Assembly (NCBI GenBank): GCA_965263305.1
Contig: OZ253666.1
Location: forward strand, 3,596,001 to 3,660,000
Direction: 5' to 3'
Origin: MED-G105 sp965263305
Lineage (GTDB): Bacteria > Pseudomonadota > Alphaproteobacteria > Caulobacterales > Parvularculaceae
Length of the DNA: 64,000 nt
Part shown: piece after piece, positions 18,126 to 26,964 of the stretch
Layout: each line of letters opens with the position of its first letter
How positions within the stretch are numbered: the stretch's first letter is position 1
Notes under the pieces: model-generated
What the model was told of the DNA's origin: nothing
Databases searched by the model: none
The model's input: the letters and a program-made list of their open reading frames with translations, nothing else
Made by a program: the position numbers and the translations under genes

Positions 18126-18827
18126 TTATGCGTTACGACGTTTGCGCCGTGCTGCCGCTAATCCACCAATGCCGCTCATCATCAACCAACCGGACAATGG
18201 CAATGGCACTTCAGAAACGTCGAACGACGCCAACGCGAAATCAGAATCGTTCCCCATATCGACGACGCTCACAGCGTTAAAGGCGATGGAGGCAATCGCC
18301 TGATCACCGAGCGGCATATCTGTGAAATCGAAACAGCCCGAATCGCCCCGTTGGGTGCCGCCGCAATTTGTTACGGTCCCAAAGCCGCTATCGATGGTCG
18401 CCATGTCTTCCCCAACCGCATTAATAGCAAAGTTTACGATGGTATCATCAGCAAGGGTGACCTTTAAGTTTCCCTGCTCGTTAGGGTCGCCAAATTCTGG
18501 ACCGTTGAACAAAAACACTAGGCGAAACGCTTCGACGAGTACGTCCTTGTCAAACTCAACGAGAAGCGACTCCCCAGGATCGATCTCGCCGCCGGTGCGC
18601 CCCGAGATGCCAAGGCCGAATTGTCCCGCAACGGTTTTCCCATCCAAGAGACCACCAACGCCACTCAATTGTGCCCCATCGACAGCGCAACTCGCCATCC
18701 AATCGCACCCAGCAAGATCGCTTTCATCAACAACTGTCGCATTTGCTGAAGCGTTAAAGCATAGACTCGCACCAAAAAGCGCGACGCCCACGCTCATTTT
18801 TCTAAAGTTCGCCTTTAAGTTGATCAT
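18126..18827 (-). CDS. secreted protein with VPLPA-CTERM sorting tail
   Basis: A 233-residue exported protein with an N-terminal signal peptide ending near SANA and a C-terminal tail EVPLPLSGWLMMSGIGG followed by AAARRKRRNA. The tail has a VPLP motif, a short hydrophobic helix and an Arg-rich end, the plan of the VPLPA/PEP-CTERM sorting signal recognised by exosortases. The mature part is beta-rich and acidic with several Cys, and no enzyme motif is seen. No exosortase or EPS gene is in the window. It is monocistronic with its own terminator. Confidence 0.8.
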   Translation of the reverse strand: MINLKANFRKMSVGVALFGASLCFNASANATVVDESDLAGCDWMASCAVDGAQLSGVGGLLDGKTVAGQFGLGISGRTGGEIDPGESLLVEFDKDVLVEAFRLVFLFNGPEFGDPNEQGNLKVTLADDTIVNFAINAVGEDMATIDSGFGTVTNCGGTQRGDSGCFDFTDMPLGDQAIASIAFNAVSVVDMGNDSDFALASFDVSEVPLPLSGWLMMSGIGGLAAARRKRRNA

Positions 18828-19030
18828 GGTATATTCCCCACCGAGTTATAAAAACGAGAAAACAGCGGTGCAAAACACACACCATGAAAGGCGATCAGCT
18901 GCCCCGTGCGGTGAAATTTGACTGACTGAGGGGATTTCGGCAGATTACGACAACCAAAAAATCTACATGTGATACACAAAGTATCGCAGTAAAATTATTC
19001 AGAAATTTCAACACACTCGGGCCACCTCTT

Positions 19031-20770
19031 ATGAATTTATCTCACCTAAACCCTTCCCTCCGACGGCCAATGGTTTTTATCGCCGTCGGCGCGTCTCTGC
19101 TGAGCGCCTGCGGCAACAATCAACCAAGCGAGGCGGTCACGCCTGATGCAACTGCCGGCGCTGAAGTCGTCGTTGCTTCGATTGAAGACAAAGACACGAC
19201 CGTTACAACAATCGACGAAGCGGATTTTCGCCGACGTATCGCGACACTTGCTTCCGATGAATTTGAGGGGCGCGCCCCCGCAACGCCAGGGGGCGCGAAG
19301 ACCCGGGAATTTCTGATCGATGAAATGAAAGCGATCGGCCTGGCGCCAGGGAATGGCGACAGTTACGAGCAACCCGTGCCGTTGGTTGAATTAACTGCAG
19401 ACCCCGGTCGCTCCTCACTCTCGATCGGCGATACCACCCTGAAATATGGGTCAGAGACGGTCTACTGGACGAAACAAGTGGTCGAGGAAAATTCATTCAC
19501 GGATAGCGACGTTGTCTTTGTCGGCTATGGCGTCGTTGCACCGGAATATGGATGGAATGACTACGCGGCGGTCGATGTGCGAGGGAAAACCGTCCTAATC
19601 ATGATTAATGATCCTGGATTTGGGACGGGCGATCCGGAACTCTTCAATGGAAAATCCATGACCTATTATGGTCGGTGGACGTATAAATATGAGGAGGCAG
19701 CGCGCCAAGGCGCCGCCGCCGCGATTATTATCCACCAGACAGAACCCGCCGCCTATGGGTGGGGGGTTGTCAACGGCAGTTGGACCGGCGCCCAGCTGGA
19801 TCTGGAACGCCCCGATGGCGGACAGAACCGTGTCAAAATGGAAGCCTGGATTACGGAGGAAAAAGCAAAAGAAATTTTCTACTCTGCCGGCATCGATTTT
19901 GGCGACTCCATCGCCTTTGCCCGAACGCGAGGTTTCGAAGCCATTCCGATGGCCGTAAAAGCATCGGGCGCGCTGACAAATACAATCCGGCGATCTGAAT
20001 CCGCCAATGTCGTCGGTGTTTTGGAAGGGGATACAGACCCTGACAACTATGTGCTGTTTATGGCGCATTGGGATCATCTGGGCAAAGTTCGCGTCCTTAC
20101 CGATGACAAGATTGCCAATGGCGCAGTCGATAATGCAACCGGCACAGCCGGCATGCTCGCCATTGCTGAAGCCTTCGCGGCCCGCGACAAACGCCCAGCG
20201 CGCTCACTCATGTTTGCCGCTGTCACGGCGGAAGAATCCGGCCTTCTTGGATCTGCCTATCTCGCAGAGGACCCGATCGTTCCCCACAAAAATATCGTCG
20301 CCGGGTTTAATATGGATGGCATGTTGCCTTCGAAAAAGGCCAAAGATGTCATCGTTATTGGGTATGGCGCCTCTGAATTGGAAGATGCTTTGAAGGTCGA
20401 GGCCGATAAACGCGGCATGTATCTACGCCCGGATGCGGAGCCGGAAAAAGGCTTTTTCTACCGCTCTGATCATATTTCTCTCGCAAAGAAAGGCGTGCCA
20501 ATGCTGTATGCGGATCTTGGCATCGACTTTGTCGACGGCGGCGAAGGAGCTGGTCGGGCATTAGCCGCAGATTACACGCGGCGGCGTTATCATAAGCCTG
20601 CCGATGAATACGCTGACGATTGGGAGATGGAGGGCCTTGTCCAAATGATGTCCCTAATTTTCGATACCAGTACGTCAATTACGGATACCGACATTCTCCC
20701 AGAATGGTATGAAGGCAATGAATTCCGCGCTATTCGTGAAGCATCCCTCGCAGAGCAGCCGAGCGATTAG
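19031..20770 (+). CDS. M28-family metallopeptidase lipoprotein with PA domain
   Basis: A 579-residue exported protein with lipobox LSAC near residue 26. Residues about 70-130 hold FRRRIATLASDEFEGR, typical of M28 starts, followed by a PA (protease-associated) insert. The M28 zinc ligands are visible in order: AHWDH, GAVDNATGTAG, TAEESGLLGS, GFNMDGM and RSDHISLAKKG. It probably acts as an aminopeptidase or carboxypeptidase in the periplasm or on the outer membrane. A 20-base gap separates it from recO, on the same strand. Confidence 0.92.
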   Translation: MNLSHLNPSLRRPMVFIAVGASLLSACGNNQPSEAVTPDATAGAEVVVASIEDKDTTVTTIDEADFRRRIATLASDEFEGRAPATPGGAKTREFLIDEMKAIGLAPGNGDSYEQPVPLVELTADPGRSSLSIGDTTLKYGSETVYWTKQVVEENSFTDSDVVFVGYGVVAPEYGWNDYAAVDVRGKTVLIMINDPGFGTGDPELFNGKSMTYYGRWTYKYEEAARQGAAAAIIIHQTEPAAYGWGVVNGSWTGAQLDLERPDGGQNRVKMEAWITEEKAKEIFYSAGIDFGDSIAFARTRGFEAIPMAVKASGALTNTIRRSESANVVGVLEGDTDPDNYVLFMAHWDHLGKVRVLTDDKIANGAVDNATGTAGMLAIAEAFAARDKRPARSLMFAAVTAEESGLLGSAYLAEDPIVPHKNIVAGFNMDGMLPSKKAKDVIVIGYGASELEDALKVEADKRGMYLRPDAEPEKGFFYRSDHISLAKKGVPMLYADLGIDFVDGGEGAGRALAADYTRRRYHKPADEYADDWEMEGLVQMMSLIFDTSTSITDTDILPEWYEGNEFRAIREASLAEQPSD

Positions 20771-20790
20771 CGGGGTATAGCGAAGACCTT

Positions 20791-21507
20791 ATGGAATTTA
20801 CCGACGACGGCGTCATCCTATCAAGCCGCGCCCATGGCGAAGCCCATGCCGTCGTCGACATTCTCACGAAAACCCATGGACGCTGGGCGGGGCTTGTGTA
20901 TGGCGGGCAAAGCCGAAAGACCCAACCGCTGTTGCAACCCGGCAATGGCGTCAATGCGCAGTGGAAGGGACGCCTGGCCGATAGCCTCGGCCATTTTAGC
21001 CTCGAGTTGACGAGCCCCCGCGCGGCCGCACTGATGCAGGATCGCCTAGCGCTGACGGGGCTATCGGCCCTTACCACCCTTGCATTATGCGCACTGCCCG
21101 AACGGGAAGCTCATGCTGGCGTATACAACGCCATGCTTGTTGTCCTCGACAACTTGGAAGAGCCGGATCTATGGCCCGCGCTCTTCGCACGGTGGGAACT
21201 GGGTCTACTATCGGATTTAGGTTTCGGCTTGGAACTTGATCGCTGCGCGGCGAGCGGCGCGACCCAGGACCTCATTTACGTTTCACCAAAGACCGGGCGC
21301 GCCGTCAGTCGAAGCGCGGGCGAACCGTATAAGGATAAACTATTCCCCCTCCCCGCCTTCTTAAGAGGCGCCGTACCGAGCGCTCACCGCGAAGAGGCGT
21401 TAGACGCACTCGCCGTCACGGGGTATTTTCTGGAAAGGCGCATCTTGCACCTGGTCTCGCGAGAATTGCCCGATCCTCGTCGCCGAATGGTCGAGCTCTT
21501 GGCATAG
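20791..21507 (+). CDS. recO: DNA repair protein RecO
   Basis: A 238-residue protein with the RecO N-terminal OB-fold: DDGVILSSRAHGEAHAVVDI, then GRWAGLVYGGQS. The helical C-terminal domain includes WELGLLSDLGFGLELDRCAASG. Only one or two Cys remain of the zinc-binding set found in many RecO proteins. RecO loads RecA onto SSB-coated DNA with RecR. recO usually follows era/rnc in alphaproteobacteria, but here it follows the M28 peptidase gene. Confidence 0.92.
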   Translation: MEFTDDGVILSSRAHGEAHAVVDILTKTHGRWAGLVYGGQSRKTQPLLQPGNGVNAQWKGRLADSLGHFSLELTSPRAAALMQDRLALTGLSALTTLALCALPEREAHAGVYNAMLVVLDNLEEPDLWPALFARWELGLLSDLGFGLELDRCAASGATQDLIYVSPKTGRAVSRSAGEPYKDKLFPLPAFLRGAVPSAHREEALDALAVTGYFLERRILHLVSRELPDPRRRMVELLA

Positions 21508-21525
21508 TTTTTTGCGCCAAGGCGC

Positions 21526-22146
21526 CTAACTCTTAAAATCGCCCGCTAAGGACGCTTTTGTCGCGGGTTGGAGCAATGTCATGTGGGGGTAGTTTTCATG
21601 CTTGATGCCAAGCATGACATCGCCATCAAACCCTTGAAAAGCGGCCGCCTGTTCATCCGTAAAATGAAAATGCAGGAATTGGACTGACGATGCCTTGCCG
21701 TCGGCCGTCGTTCGATCCACGTCCTCTTCCGCTTTAGCAATAATTTCATGGTCGCCAAATTTGATGAACACCGTTTCCTCAACACCGCCTAGCCGGCCAA
21801 GGATGCTTTTGCGGAGGGTCTCGTCATCAATTTCAAACATCAAGGTCGCCACTAATTCACGCCCTTTTGGGATGAGTGGATTGTAGGCGGCCAATTCATC
21901 CGGAATCTGATTCTCACCGCCCTTTTCGATGTAGAGCATCTCATGGATCTGTAGCCACATCGTCTCGTAGCTCTCGAAATAGAACGTCGCATAGGGCCCA
22001 ATCGGAACGCGCCGGTTCTTTTTTACGCCAACCAATTCTTTTCGCTTAGCGGCGCGGATTTTGGCGTATTCCGCCATGTCCATAATGTCAGCACGCGTAA
22101 TTTCAAATTGATCGCGCGGCGCATGAAGGTTTACGACGTTGGACAT
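21526..22146 (-). CDS. DUF3501 family protein
   Basis: A 206-residue soluble protein starting MSNVVNLHAPRDQF. The frame is open to 22170, but AAGAGAG ahead of the ATG at 22146 and the family's usual start favour the shorter form. Motifs are ITRADIMDMAEYAKIRAAKR, RVPIGPYATFYFE, MLYIEKGG and a C-terminal HFHF. DUF3501 genes are regularly found with rubrerythrin and the Fe-S protein upstream here, suggesting a part in oxidative-stress or metal handling. Biochemical function is unknown. It is the last gene of the three-gene cluster. Confidence 0.85.
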   Translation of the reverse strand: MSNVVNLHAPRDQFEITRADIMDMAEYAKIRAAKRKELVGVKKNRRVPIGPYATFYFESYETMWLQIHEMLYIEKGGENQIPDELAAYNPLIPKGRELVATLMFEIDDETLRKSILGRLGGVEETVFIKFGDHEIIAKAEEDVDRTTADGKASSVQFLHFHFTDEQAAAFQGFDGDVMLGIKHENYPHMTLLQPATKASLAGDFKS

Positions 22147-22173
22147 GGGTGAAACTCTCTTCGGTGGCAAATG

Positions 22174-23547
22174 TTAAAACCCGTAGGCTTTGGCGACAAT
22201 CTCGATGGGGTGCCATGATTTTGCCGGAGCGGCGTCCGGTTGGATTTCATTAACGCCGGTGCGAATGTGGTCGCATGAAAGCGGACATGTCGAAGTGAGG
22301 AAACTATTGTGAACGTCCAGTGCTTTGCGCGCCACTGGCTTGCCGACCTTCAGCGCTTTTTCATGGTTCTCTTTTTTGACGCCCCATGAGCCGCCATGGC
22401 CCGAACAGCGTTCAATCACGGTAAGATCCGTATTCGGGATAAGCTTCAGAAGTTCTGTCGATTTCTGGCCGATGTTCTGCGCGCGACTATGGCAGGAAAG
22501 ATGGAGCGTGACGCCCCCTTTTACCGGCTTTAACCCCTCTGCGAGGCCTTCATTTTTCGCGACATCAACGAGGAACTCATCGAAATCCATGGTCGCTCCG
22601 GATAGCGCTTTGATGTTCTCATCTTCAGGAAGCAGTAACGGCCACTCAAACTTCAACATCAACGTGCAGGAGGGCACCAACCCCATAATTGTATAGCCCT
22701 CATCAACGAGAGGGCGCAGGGCGCTCGACACTTTTCGCGCATTTTCCGCTACCTTTTCGATATTGCCCTGCTCCAGTTCCGGCATGCCGCAACAAGCAGG
22801 GTATTCCACGCGCGCCTCAATGCCGTTACGCGCCAGCACTTTTAAGGCCGCTTCTCCGATTTCAGGTTTATTGTAATTTCCGAAGCATGTCGCATAAATG
22901 GCGAGCTTTCGCTTTCCATACGCCGGGGCGTCTGGATTAATCTCCAGAGGTTTCTTCGCACGCGATGTTAGGGTGCGGGTATTGAATTTTGGCAAATCGG
23001 CATCCGGATGAATATCGCCGATTTTATTAATTAAAGTACGGACTGTCTTATTTTTCTTGTCCGTTGCCCAATTTGCGATCCCCGCGACGGGGCGCGCCAG
23101 GGTTCCGTTGCGATCAGTTTTCACCAATTGATCATCAACAAAATTGTTTTCGCCTTTTTTACGCTGAATAGCGCGATAGCGCAGCATCAGATGCGGGAAA
23201 TCAACGTTGAATTCATGGGGCGGCACATAGGGGCATTTCGTAAGGAAGCACATATCACACAAGGTGCAGCCATCCACCGTGTCTTTGATATCTTTCGCCG
23301 TTAGATCCTCAACAACTTCATTTTTGCTCTCATCGATCCGATCGAAGAGCGTTGGAAAGCTATCGCATAAATTGAAGCACCGGCGGCACGAATGGCAAAT
23401 GTCCGCGACCCGACGAAACTCTTTGTCAAAGGCGGCTTCATCGTAGAATTCCTCATCCCGCCACGGCACTGGATGGCGCACGGGCGCATCTAATGAGCCT
23501 TCACGCGGCTGTTTAGTATCGCTCTTCGCGGTAGGATCTGACGACAT
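22174..23547 (-). CDS. iron-sulfur protein related to heterodisulfide reductase/GlpC
   Basis: A 457-residue protein. Two ferredoxin-type cluster motifs lie near the N-terminus (CHSCRRCFNLCDSFP and CTLCDMCFLTKCPYVPP), followed by CCG-type domains. The first, with CFGNYNKPEIG then ACCGMPELEQGN, is complete. The second, CHSRAQNIG then CSGHGGSWG, has CSG in place of CCG. Such proteins pass electrons between quinols or flavins and partner enzymes. Its place between rubrerythrin and DUF3501 suggests it supplies electrons for peroxide reduction by the rubrerythrin, an inference from context. Confidence 0.88.
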   Translation of the reverse strand: MSSDPTAKSDTKQPREGSLDAPVRHPVPWRDEEFYDEAAFDKEFRRVADICHSCRRCFNLCDSFPTLFDRIDESKNEVVEDLTAKDIKDTVDGCTLCDMCFLTKCPYVPPHEFNVDFPHLMLRYRAIQRKKGENNFVDDQLVKTDRNGTLARPVAGIANWATDKKNKTVRTLINKIGDIHPDADLPKFNTRTLTSRAKKPLEINPDAPAYGKRKLAIYATCFGNYNKPEIGEAALKVLARNGIEARVEYPACCGMPELEQGNIEKVAENARKVSSALRPLVDEGYTIMGLVPSCTLMLKFEWPLLLPEDENIKALSGATMDFDEFLVDVAKNEGLAEGLKPVKGGVTLHLSCHSRAQNIGQKSTELLKLIPNTDLTVIERCSGHGGSWGVKKENHEKALKVGKPVARKALDVHNSFLTSTCPLSCDHIRTGVNEIQPDAAPAKSWHPIEIVAKAYGF

Positions 23548-23593
23548 TGAAACTCCGAGATATCGGGGGACGGAACGGACCTTGGTGGGAATG

Positions 23594-23621
23594 CTAAAGG
23601 CGGCGCGCTGGCCGCCTTTAG
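23594..23621 (-). terminator. 11-bp perfect hairpin between the rubrerythrin and Fe-S genes
   Basis: CTAAAGGCGGC (23594-23604) pairs fully with GCCGCCTTTAG (23611-23621) around GCGCTG. No U-tract follows on the minus strand, so it may act as a partial terminator or RNA-stability element that sets rubrerythrin expression above the downstream genes. Confidence 0.5.
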
Positions 23622-23657
23622 CCCGTTCATCGTTGGCGCTATCGACGATGCGCCGTG

Positions 23658-24077
23658 TTAGCTGGCCACTTCGTCGAGGGTCTTTTGAAATTTGCCAGCA
23701 TGGGATTTTTCCGCTTTCGCCAGCGTTTCAAACCAATCAGCAATTTCGTCAAACCCTTCGTCACGCGCCGTGCGCGCCATGCCGGGATACATATCGGTGT
23801 ATTCGTGGGTTTCACCCGCGATTGCAGACTTCAAATTGGCCACCGTATCACCGATCGGTTCACCGGTAGCCGGGTCGCCAACTTCTTCGAGGAATTCGAG
23901 GTGACCATGGGCGTGGCCGGTTTCACCTTCCGCCGTTGAACGGAATACGGCAGCAACATCGTTATGACCTTCGATATCGGCCTTCTGCGCGAAATAAAGA
24001 TAGCGGCGGTTCGCTTGGCTTTCGCCTGCGAAAGCGGCTTTGAGGTTTTCTTCGGTTTTCGATCCCTTGAGCGACAT
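23658..24077 (-). CDS. rubrerythrin-family diiron protein lacking a rubredoxin domain
   Basis: A 139-residue ferritin-like four-helix protein. GSKTEENLKAAFAGESQANR is the standard start, with diiron ligands in AGES, EGETGHAHGH, GETHEYTDMYP and AKAEKSHAGKF. There is no C-terminal CxxC rubredoxin domain, so it needs an outside electron donor, perhaps the Fe-S protein encoded next. Family members reduce hydrogen peroxide in the cytoplasm. A good sigma70-type promoter is visible at 24123-24151. Confidence 0.92.
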   Translation of the reverse strand: MSLKGSKTEENLKAAFAGESQANRRYLYFAQKADIEGHNDVAAVFRSTAEGETGHAHGHLEFLEEVGDPATGEPIGDTVANLKSAIAGETHEYTDMYPGMARTARDEGFDEIADWFETLAKAEKSHAGKFQKTLDEVAS

Positions 24078-24122
24078 GAATATCTCCTGGTTATAACGCG
24101 GCGTAGGACTCGCCTAATATGC

Positions 24123-24151
24123 AGTTATCGGGAGACCTCAATCGATGTCAA
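24123..24151 (-). promoter_or_regulatory. promoter of the rubrerythrin operon
   Basis: On the minus strand TTGACA (24146-24151) and ATAACT (24123-24128) are separated by exactly 17 bases, about 46 bases ahead of the rubrerythrin ATG. A strong housekeeping-type promoter with a short 5' leader is inferred. Confidence 0.6.
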
Positions 24152-24415
24152 TCAAGTAAAATTTCTAAGTGATATTGAATTTATAGATAAGCCGCATCGA
24201 TTATGAGAGTGATTTGCAACAAGATGGTTATTTAAGTCCTTACACTTCGTAATCCACCGACTTAGACCCTGATCGTCGCATCAATTTTTCCGAAATTGTC
24301 TCGTGAAGGTCTTCGCTGTTGCGCAAGAAAATTGGCAAGAACAATGATTGTTGAGGACACAAAGCAGCATCGTATTAGCGCGCGGCCCATTTTCAATAAA
24401 TTGTGATGATCGACC
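24152..24415. other. intergenic region between parC and the rubrerythrin promoter
   Basis: About 265 AT-rich bases with no gene or RNA recognised. The stretch next to the promoter could hold a regulator site, but no clear palindrome was found. Confidence 0.3.
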
Positions 24416-26701
24416 TTACGTCCAGGCGCCGAATTTCTTAGATGTCGGAAACCCTTTGGGCGCGATCTTACCCGCTTGAGCGCGCTTGCCGGTGCACGAC
24501 TTCCATTGATCAACACTTTGTAGACGTCCCGCCCGATCAACAAAGGTAAGGCCTTCGCGTTTGTTAAACGCTTTCGCATCCGAAAGACCGCCATTGGCAA
24601 ATTTTTGCAAAACGACCCCTTTCCCGCGCGTCATTTCGGGCAATTCATCTAAGGGAAAGATCAGCAGTTTCTTGTTATCGCCAACGCTCGCGATCATATC
24701 GCCCTTTGGATCTTCCGGGATGGGCCGACAGACGCAGGCTTCAGCGCCTTGGGCCACATTCAGAACTTGTTTGCCTTTACGTGTCGTCGCGAGGCAATCG
24801 TCCTCGTTCACGATAAAGCCGTGCCCGCTTGTTGACGCCACCAGAAAACGCCGTTCGCCCGTGTACAAAAACGCGGCCGCGACGGCTTGATCGTTGCCAA
24901 GCCCGACCATTAAGCGGATCGGCTCCCCATGTCCGCGCCCGCCCGGCAGGTTCGCCCCTTCTAAGGCGTAAAATTTCCCGTCGGTGCCGAACACCATGAG
25001 CCGGTCGTTGGTCATCGCATGAATGACAAAACCCTCAGCATCCCCGTCTTTGTATTTGATATCAGCTTTATTCTCGACATGCCCCTTAATTGTCCGTACC
25101 CACCCTTTTTCGGAGAGTACGATTGTCACCGGCTCTTTTTCGACGAGAATATCAAGGTCAATTTCTTCGGCATCCGGCGCTTCTTCTACGCTGGTGCGAC
25201 GCCGGCCAATATCCGATTTCGGATCAAAGTTTTTGCGCACCTCACGCAATTGATCAGAAATTTTCTTCCACTGCGCGTCTTCTGATTTTAACAGCGCCTT
25301 TAGTTCTTTTTGTTCTTTTTTGAGCTCCTTGTGCTCATTTTTAATCTCCATCTCTTCAAGTTTGCGCAAATTCCGCAGGCGCATATTGAGGATGGCTTCG
25401 GCCTGATTGTCGCTGAGGGCAAAGGCCTTAATCAGTTCCGCCTTGGGATCGTCCTCATAGCGGATAATACGGATCACCTCATTAAGGTTCAGGTAAGCAA
25501 TGAGGAACCCGTCGAGCAATTCTAAGCGCGCTTCAATTTTTCCAAGCCGCCAATTTGTTCGCCGAATGAGAACATCTTTACGGTGATCATTGAATGCTGT
25601 CAGCGCCTCTTTCAAACTCATGACACGAGGCGCCCCAGAAGCATCGAGGACATTCATGTTGAGAGAGATTCGACTTTCGAGATCTGTCGACTTGAACAGG
25701 CTTTCCATGAGCGCCGCTGGATCAATGGTCCCGGATTTAGGCTCCAGGATAAGGCGAATGTCTTCCGCGCTCTCGTCACGCACGTCGGCAAGCGCGGAGA
25801 GTTTCTTTGTCTGGATCAACTCGGCGAGCCGTTCGATGAGCTTTGATTTTTGAACCTGAAAAGGGATCTCGGTGACCACGACCTGATAGCGCCCTCGGCC
25901 GAGATCTTCGGTGGTCCATTTCGCGCGCACCCGGAAACCGCCCCGCCCGGTGGCGTAAGCATCGGCGATGCTCTCCGGCGGTTCAACGCAAACGCCGCCG
26001 GTGGGCAAGTCCGGCCCCTTCACAAATTTCAACAGCGTCTCAGGGCGCGCATTTGGCGTTTTGATGAGATGCAGGCACGCATCAATCAATTCCGCCGGAT
26101 TATGCGGCGGGATCGATGTCGCCATGCCCACCGCAATACCATTGGCGCCATTCGCCAAAAGGTTCGGAAAGGCGCCCGGCAAAACAGCTGGCTCGCGCCC
26201 CTCGCCGTCATAAGTCTCCCGGAAATCAACGGCGTCTTCGTCAATCCCTTCAAGCAACAACTGCGCCGCTTCGGTAAGGCGGCTTTCCGTATACCGCATC
26301 GCGGCCGCATTATCGCCATCGACGTTGCCAAAATTCCCCTGCCCATCAATGAGCGGTATACGGACAGAAAAATCCTGAACGAGCCGCACCATGGCGTCAT
26401 AAATCGCCTGGTCGCCATGGGGGTGAAAATTACCCATGACCTCGCCGACAACCTTGGCGGATTTCTTAAACGCCCCGCCCGGGTTTAAGCGCATGGTCCG
26501 CATGGCGTAGAGAATACGTCGATGAACGGGCTTCAACCCGTCGCGCACATCCGGCAGCGCCCGGGCTGTAATCGTAGACAACGCATAGGCCAGATATCGC
26601 CGTGACAGCGCCTCGTCCAATGGTTCCAGAAAGATATCATCTGGCTTCGGCGCGGCCGTCGCTTTTGTGGATTTACGAGGTATTTTAGGGGTGCGCGCCA
26701 T
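24416..26701 (-). CDS. parC: DNA topoisomerase IV subunit A
   Basis: A 761-residue type IIA topoisomerase subunit that, with ParE, decatenates daughter chromosomes. The start of the breakage-reunion domain reads RRYLAYALSTITARALPDVRDG. The catalytic Tyr is in AAAMRYTESRLT. The C-terminal part contains beta-pinwheel repeats and is shorter than in GyrA, lacking a GyrA box. The quinolone-site loop reads HPHGDQAIYDAM. It is a single-gene unit with a 260-base upstream gap to the M48 gene. parE is not in the window. Confidence 0.95.
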   Translation of the reverse strand: MARTPKIPRKSTKATAAPKPDDIFLEPLDEALSRRYLAYALSTITARALPDVRDGLKPVHRRILYAMRTMRLNPGGAFKKSAKVVGEVMGNFHPHGDQAIYDAMVRLVQDFSVRIPLIDGQGNFGNVDGDNAAAMRYTESRLTEAAQLLLEGIDEDAVDFRETYDGEGREPAVLPGAFPNLLANGANGIAVGMATSIPPHNPAELIDACLHLIKTPNARPETLLKFVKGPDLPTGGVCVEPPESIADAYATGRGGFRVRAKWTTEDLGRGRYQVVVTEIPFQVQKSKLIERLAELIQTKKLSALADVRDESAEDIRLILEPKSGTIDPAALMESLFKSTDLESRISLNMNVLDASGAPRVMSLKEALTAFNDHRKDVLIRRTNWRLGKIEARLELLDGFLIAYLNLNEVIRIIRYEDDPKAELIKAFALSDNQAEAILNMRLRNLRKLEEMEIKNEHKELKKEQKELKALLKSEDAQWKKISDQLREVRKNFDPKSDIGRRRTSVEEAPDAEEIDLDILVEKEPVTIVLSEKGWVRTIKGHVENKADIKYKDGDAEGFVIHAMTNDRLMVFGTDGKFYALEGANLPGGRGHGEPIRLMVGLGNDQAVAAAFLYTGERRFLVASTSGHGFIVNEDDCLATTRKGKQVLNVAQGAEACVCRPIPEDPKGDMIASVGDNKKLLIFPLDELPEMTRGKGVVLQKFANGGLSDAKAFNKREGLTFVDRAGRLQSVDQWKSCTGKRAQAGKIAPKGFPTSKKFGAWT

Positions 26702-26964
26702 GGATTGTCGTGAAAATAGTTAACGTGACTGAGGACCGCAGCGATTAACCCTGGTCGCATGAAGATGGCAAGGCCCCAGCCCCCAGGCTTGATCCCACTG
26801 GTCCACGTAAACGGGTGAAGCCCGCATTTACGCCTTTGTTTTCCCGGGCAAGTCCTTAACAAAACCGCCAAAACCGCCGGTGTTTTTCGGCTTTTTTTAA
26901 CGTCGTTCATGTCATGTCGTGTTTGAGGAAGCGGAAGAAATCCGAAAGTACAACGAGGCGGACA

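Noticed and set aside
26413..26430. ParC loop HPHGDQAIYDAM with Gln where Ser is found in enterobacteria, possible quinolone resistance
   Set aside because: I recall this Gln in other alphaproteobacterial ParC proteins, so it is probably a lineage feature and not an acquired mutation.
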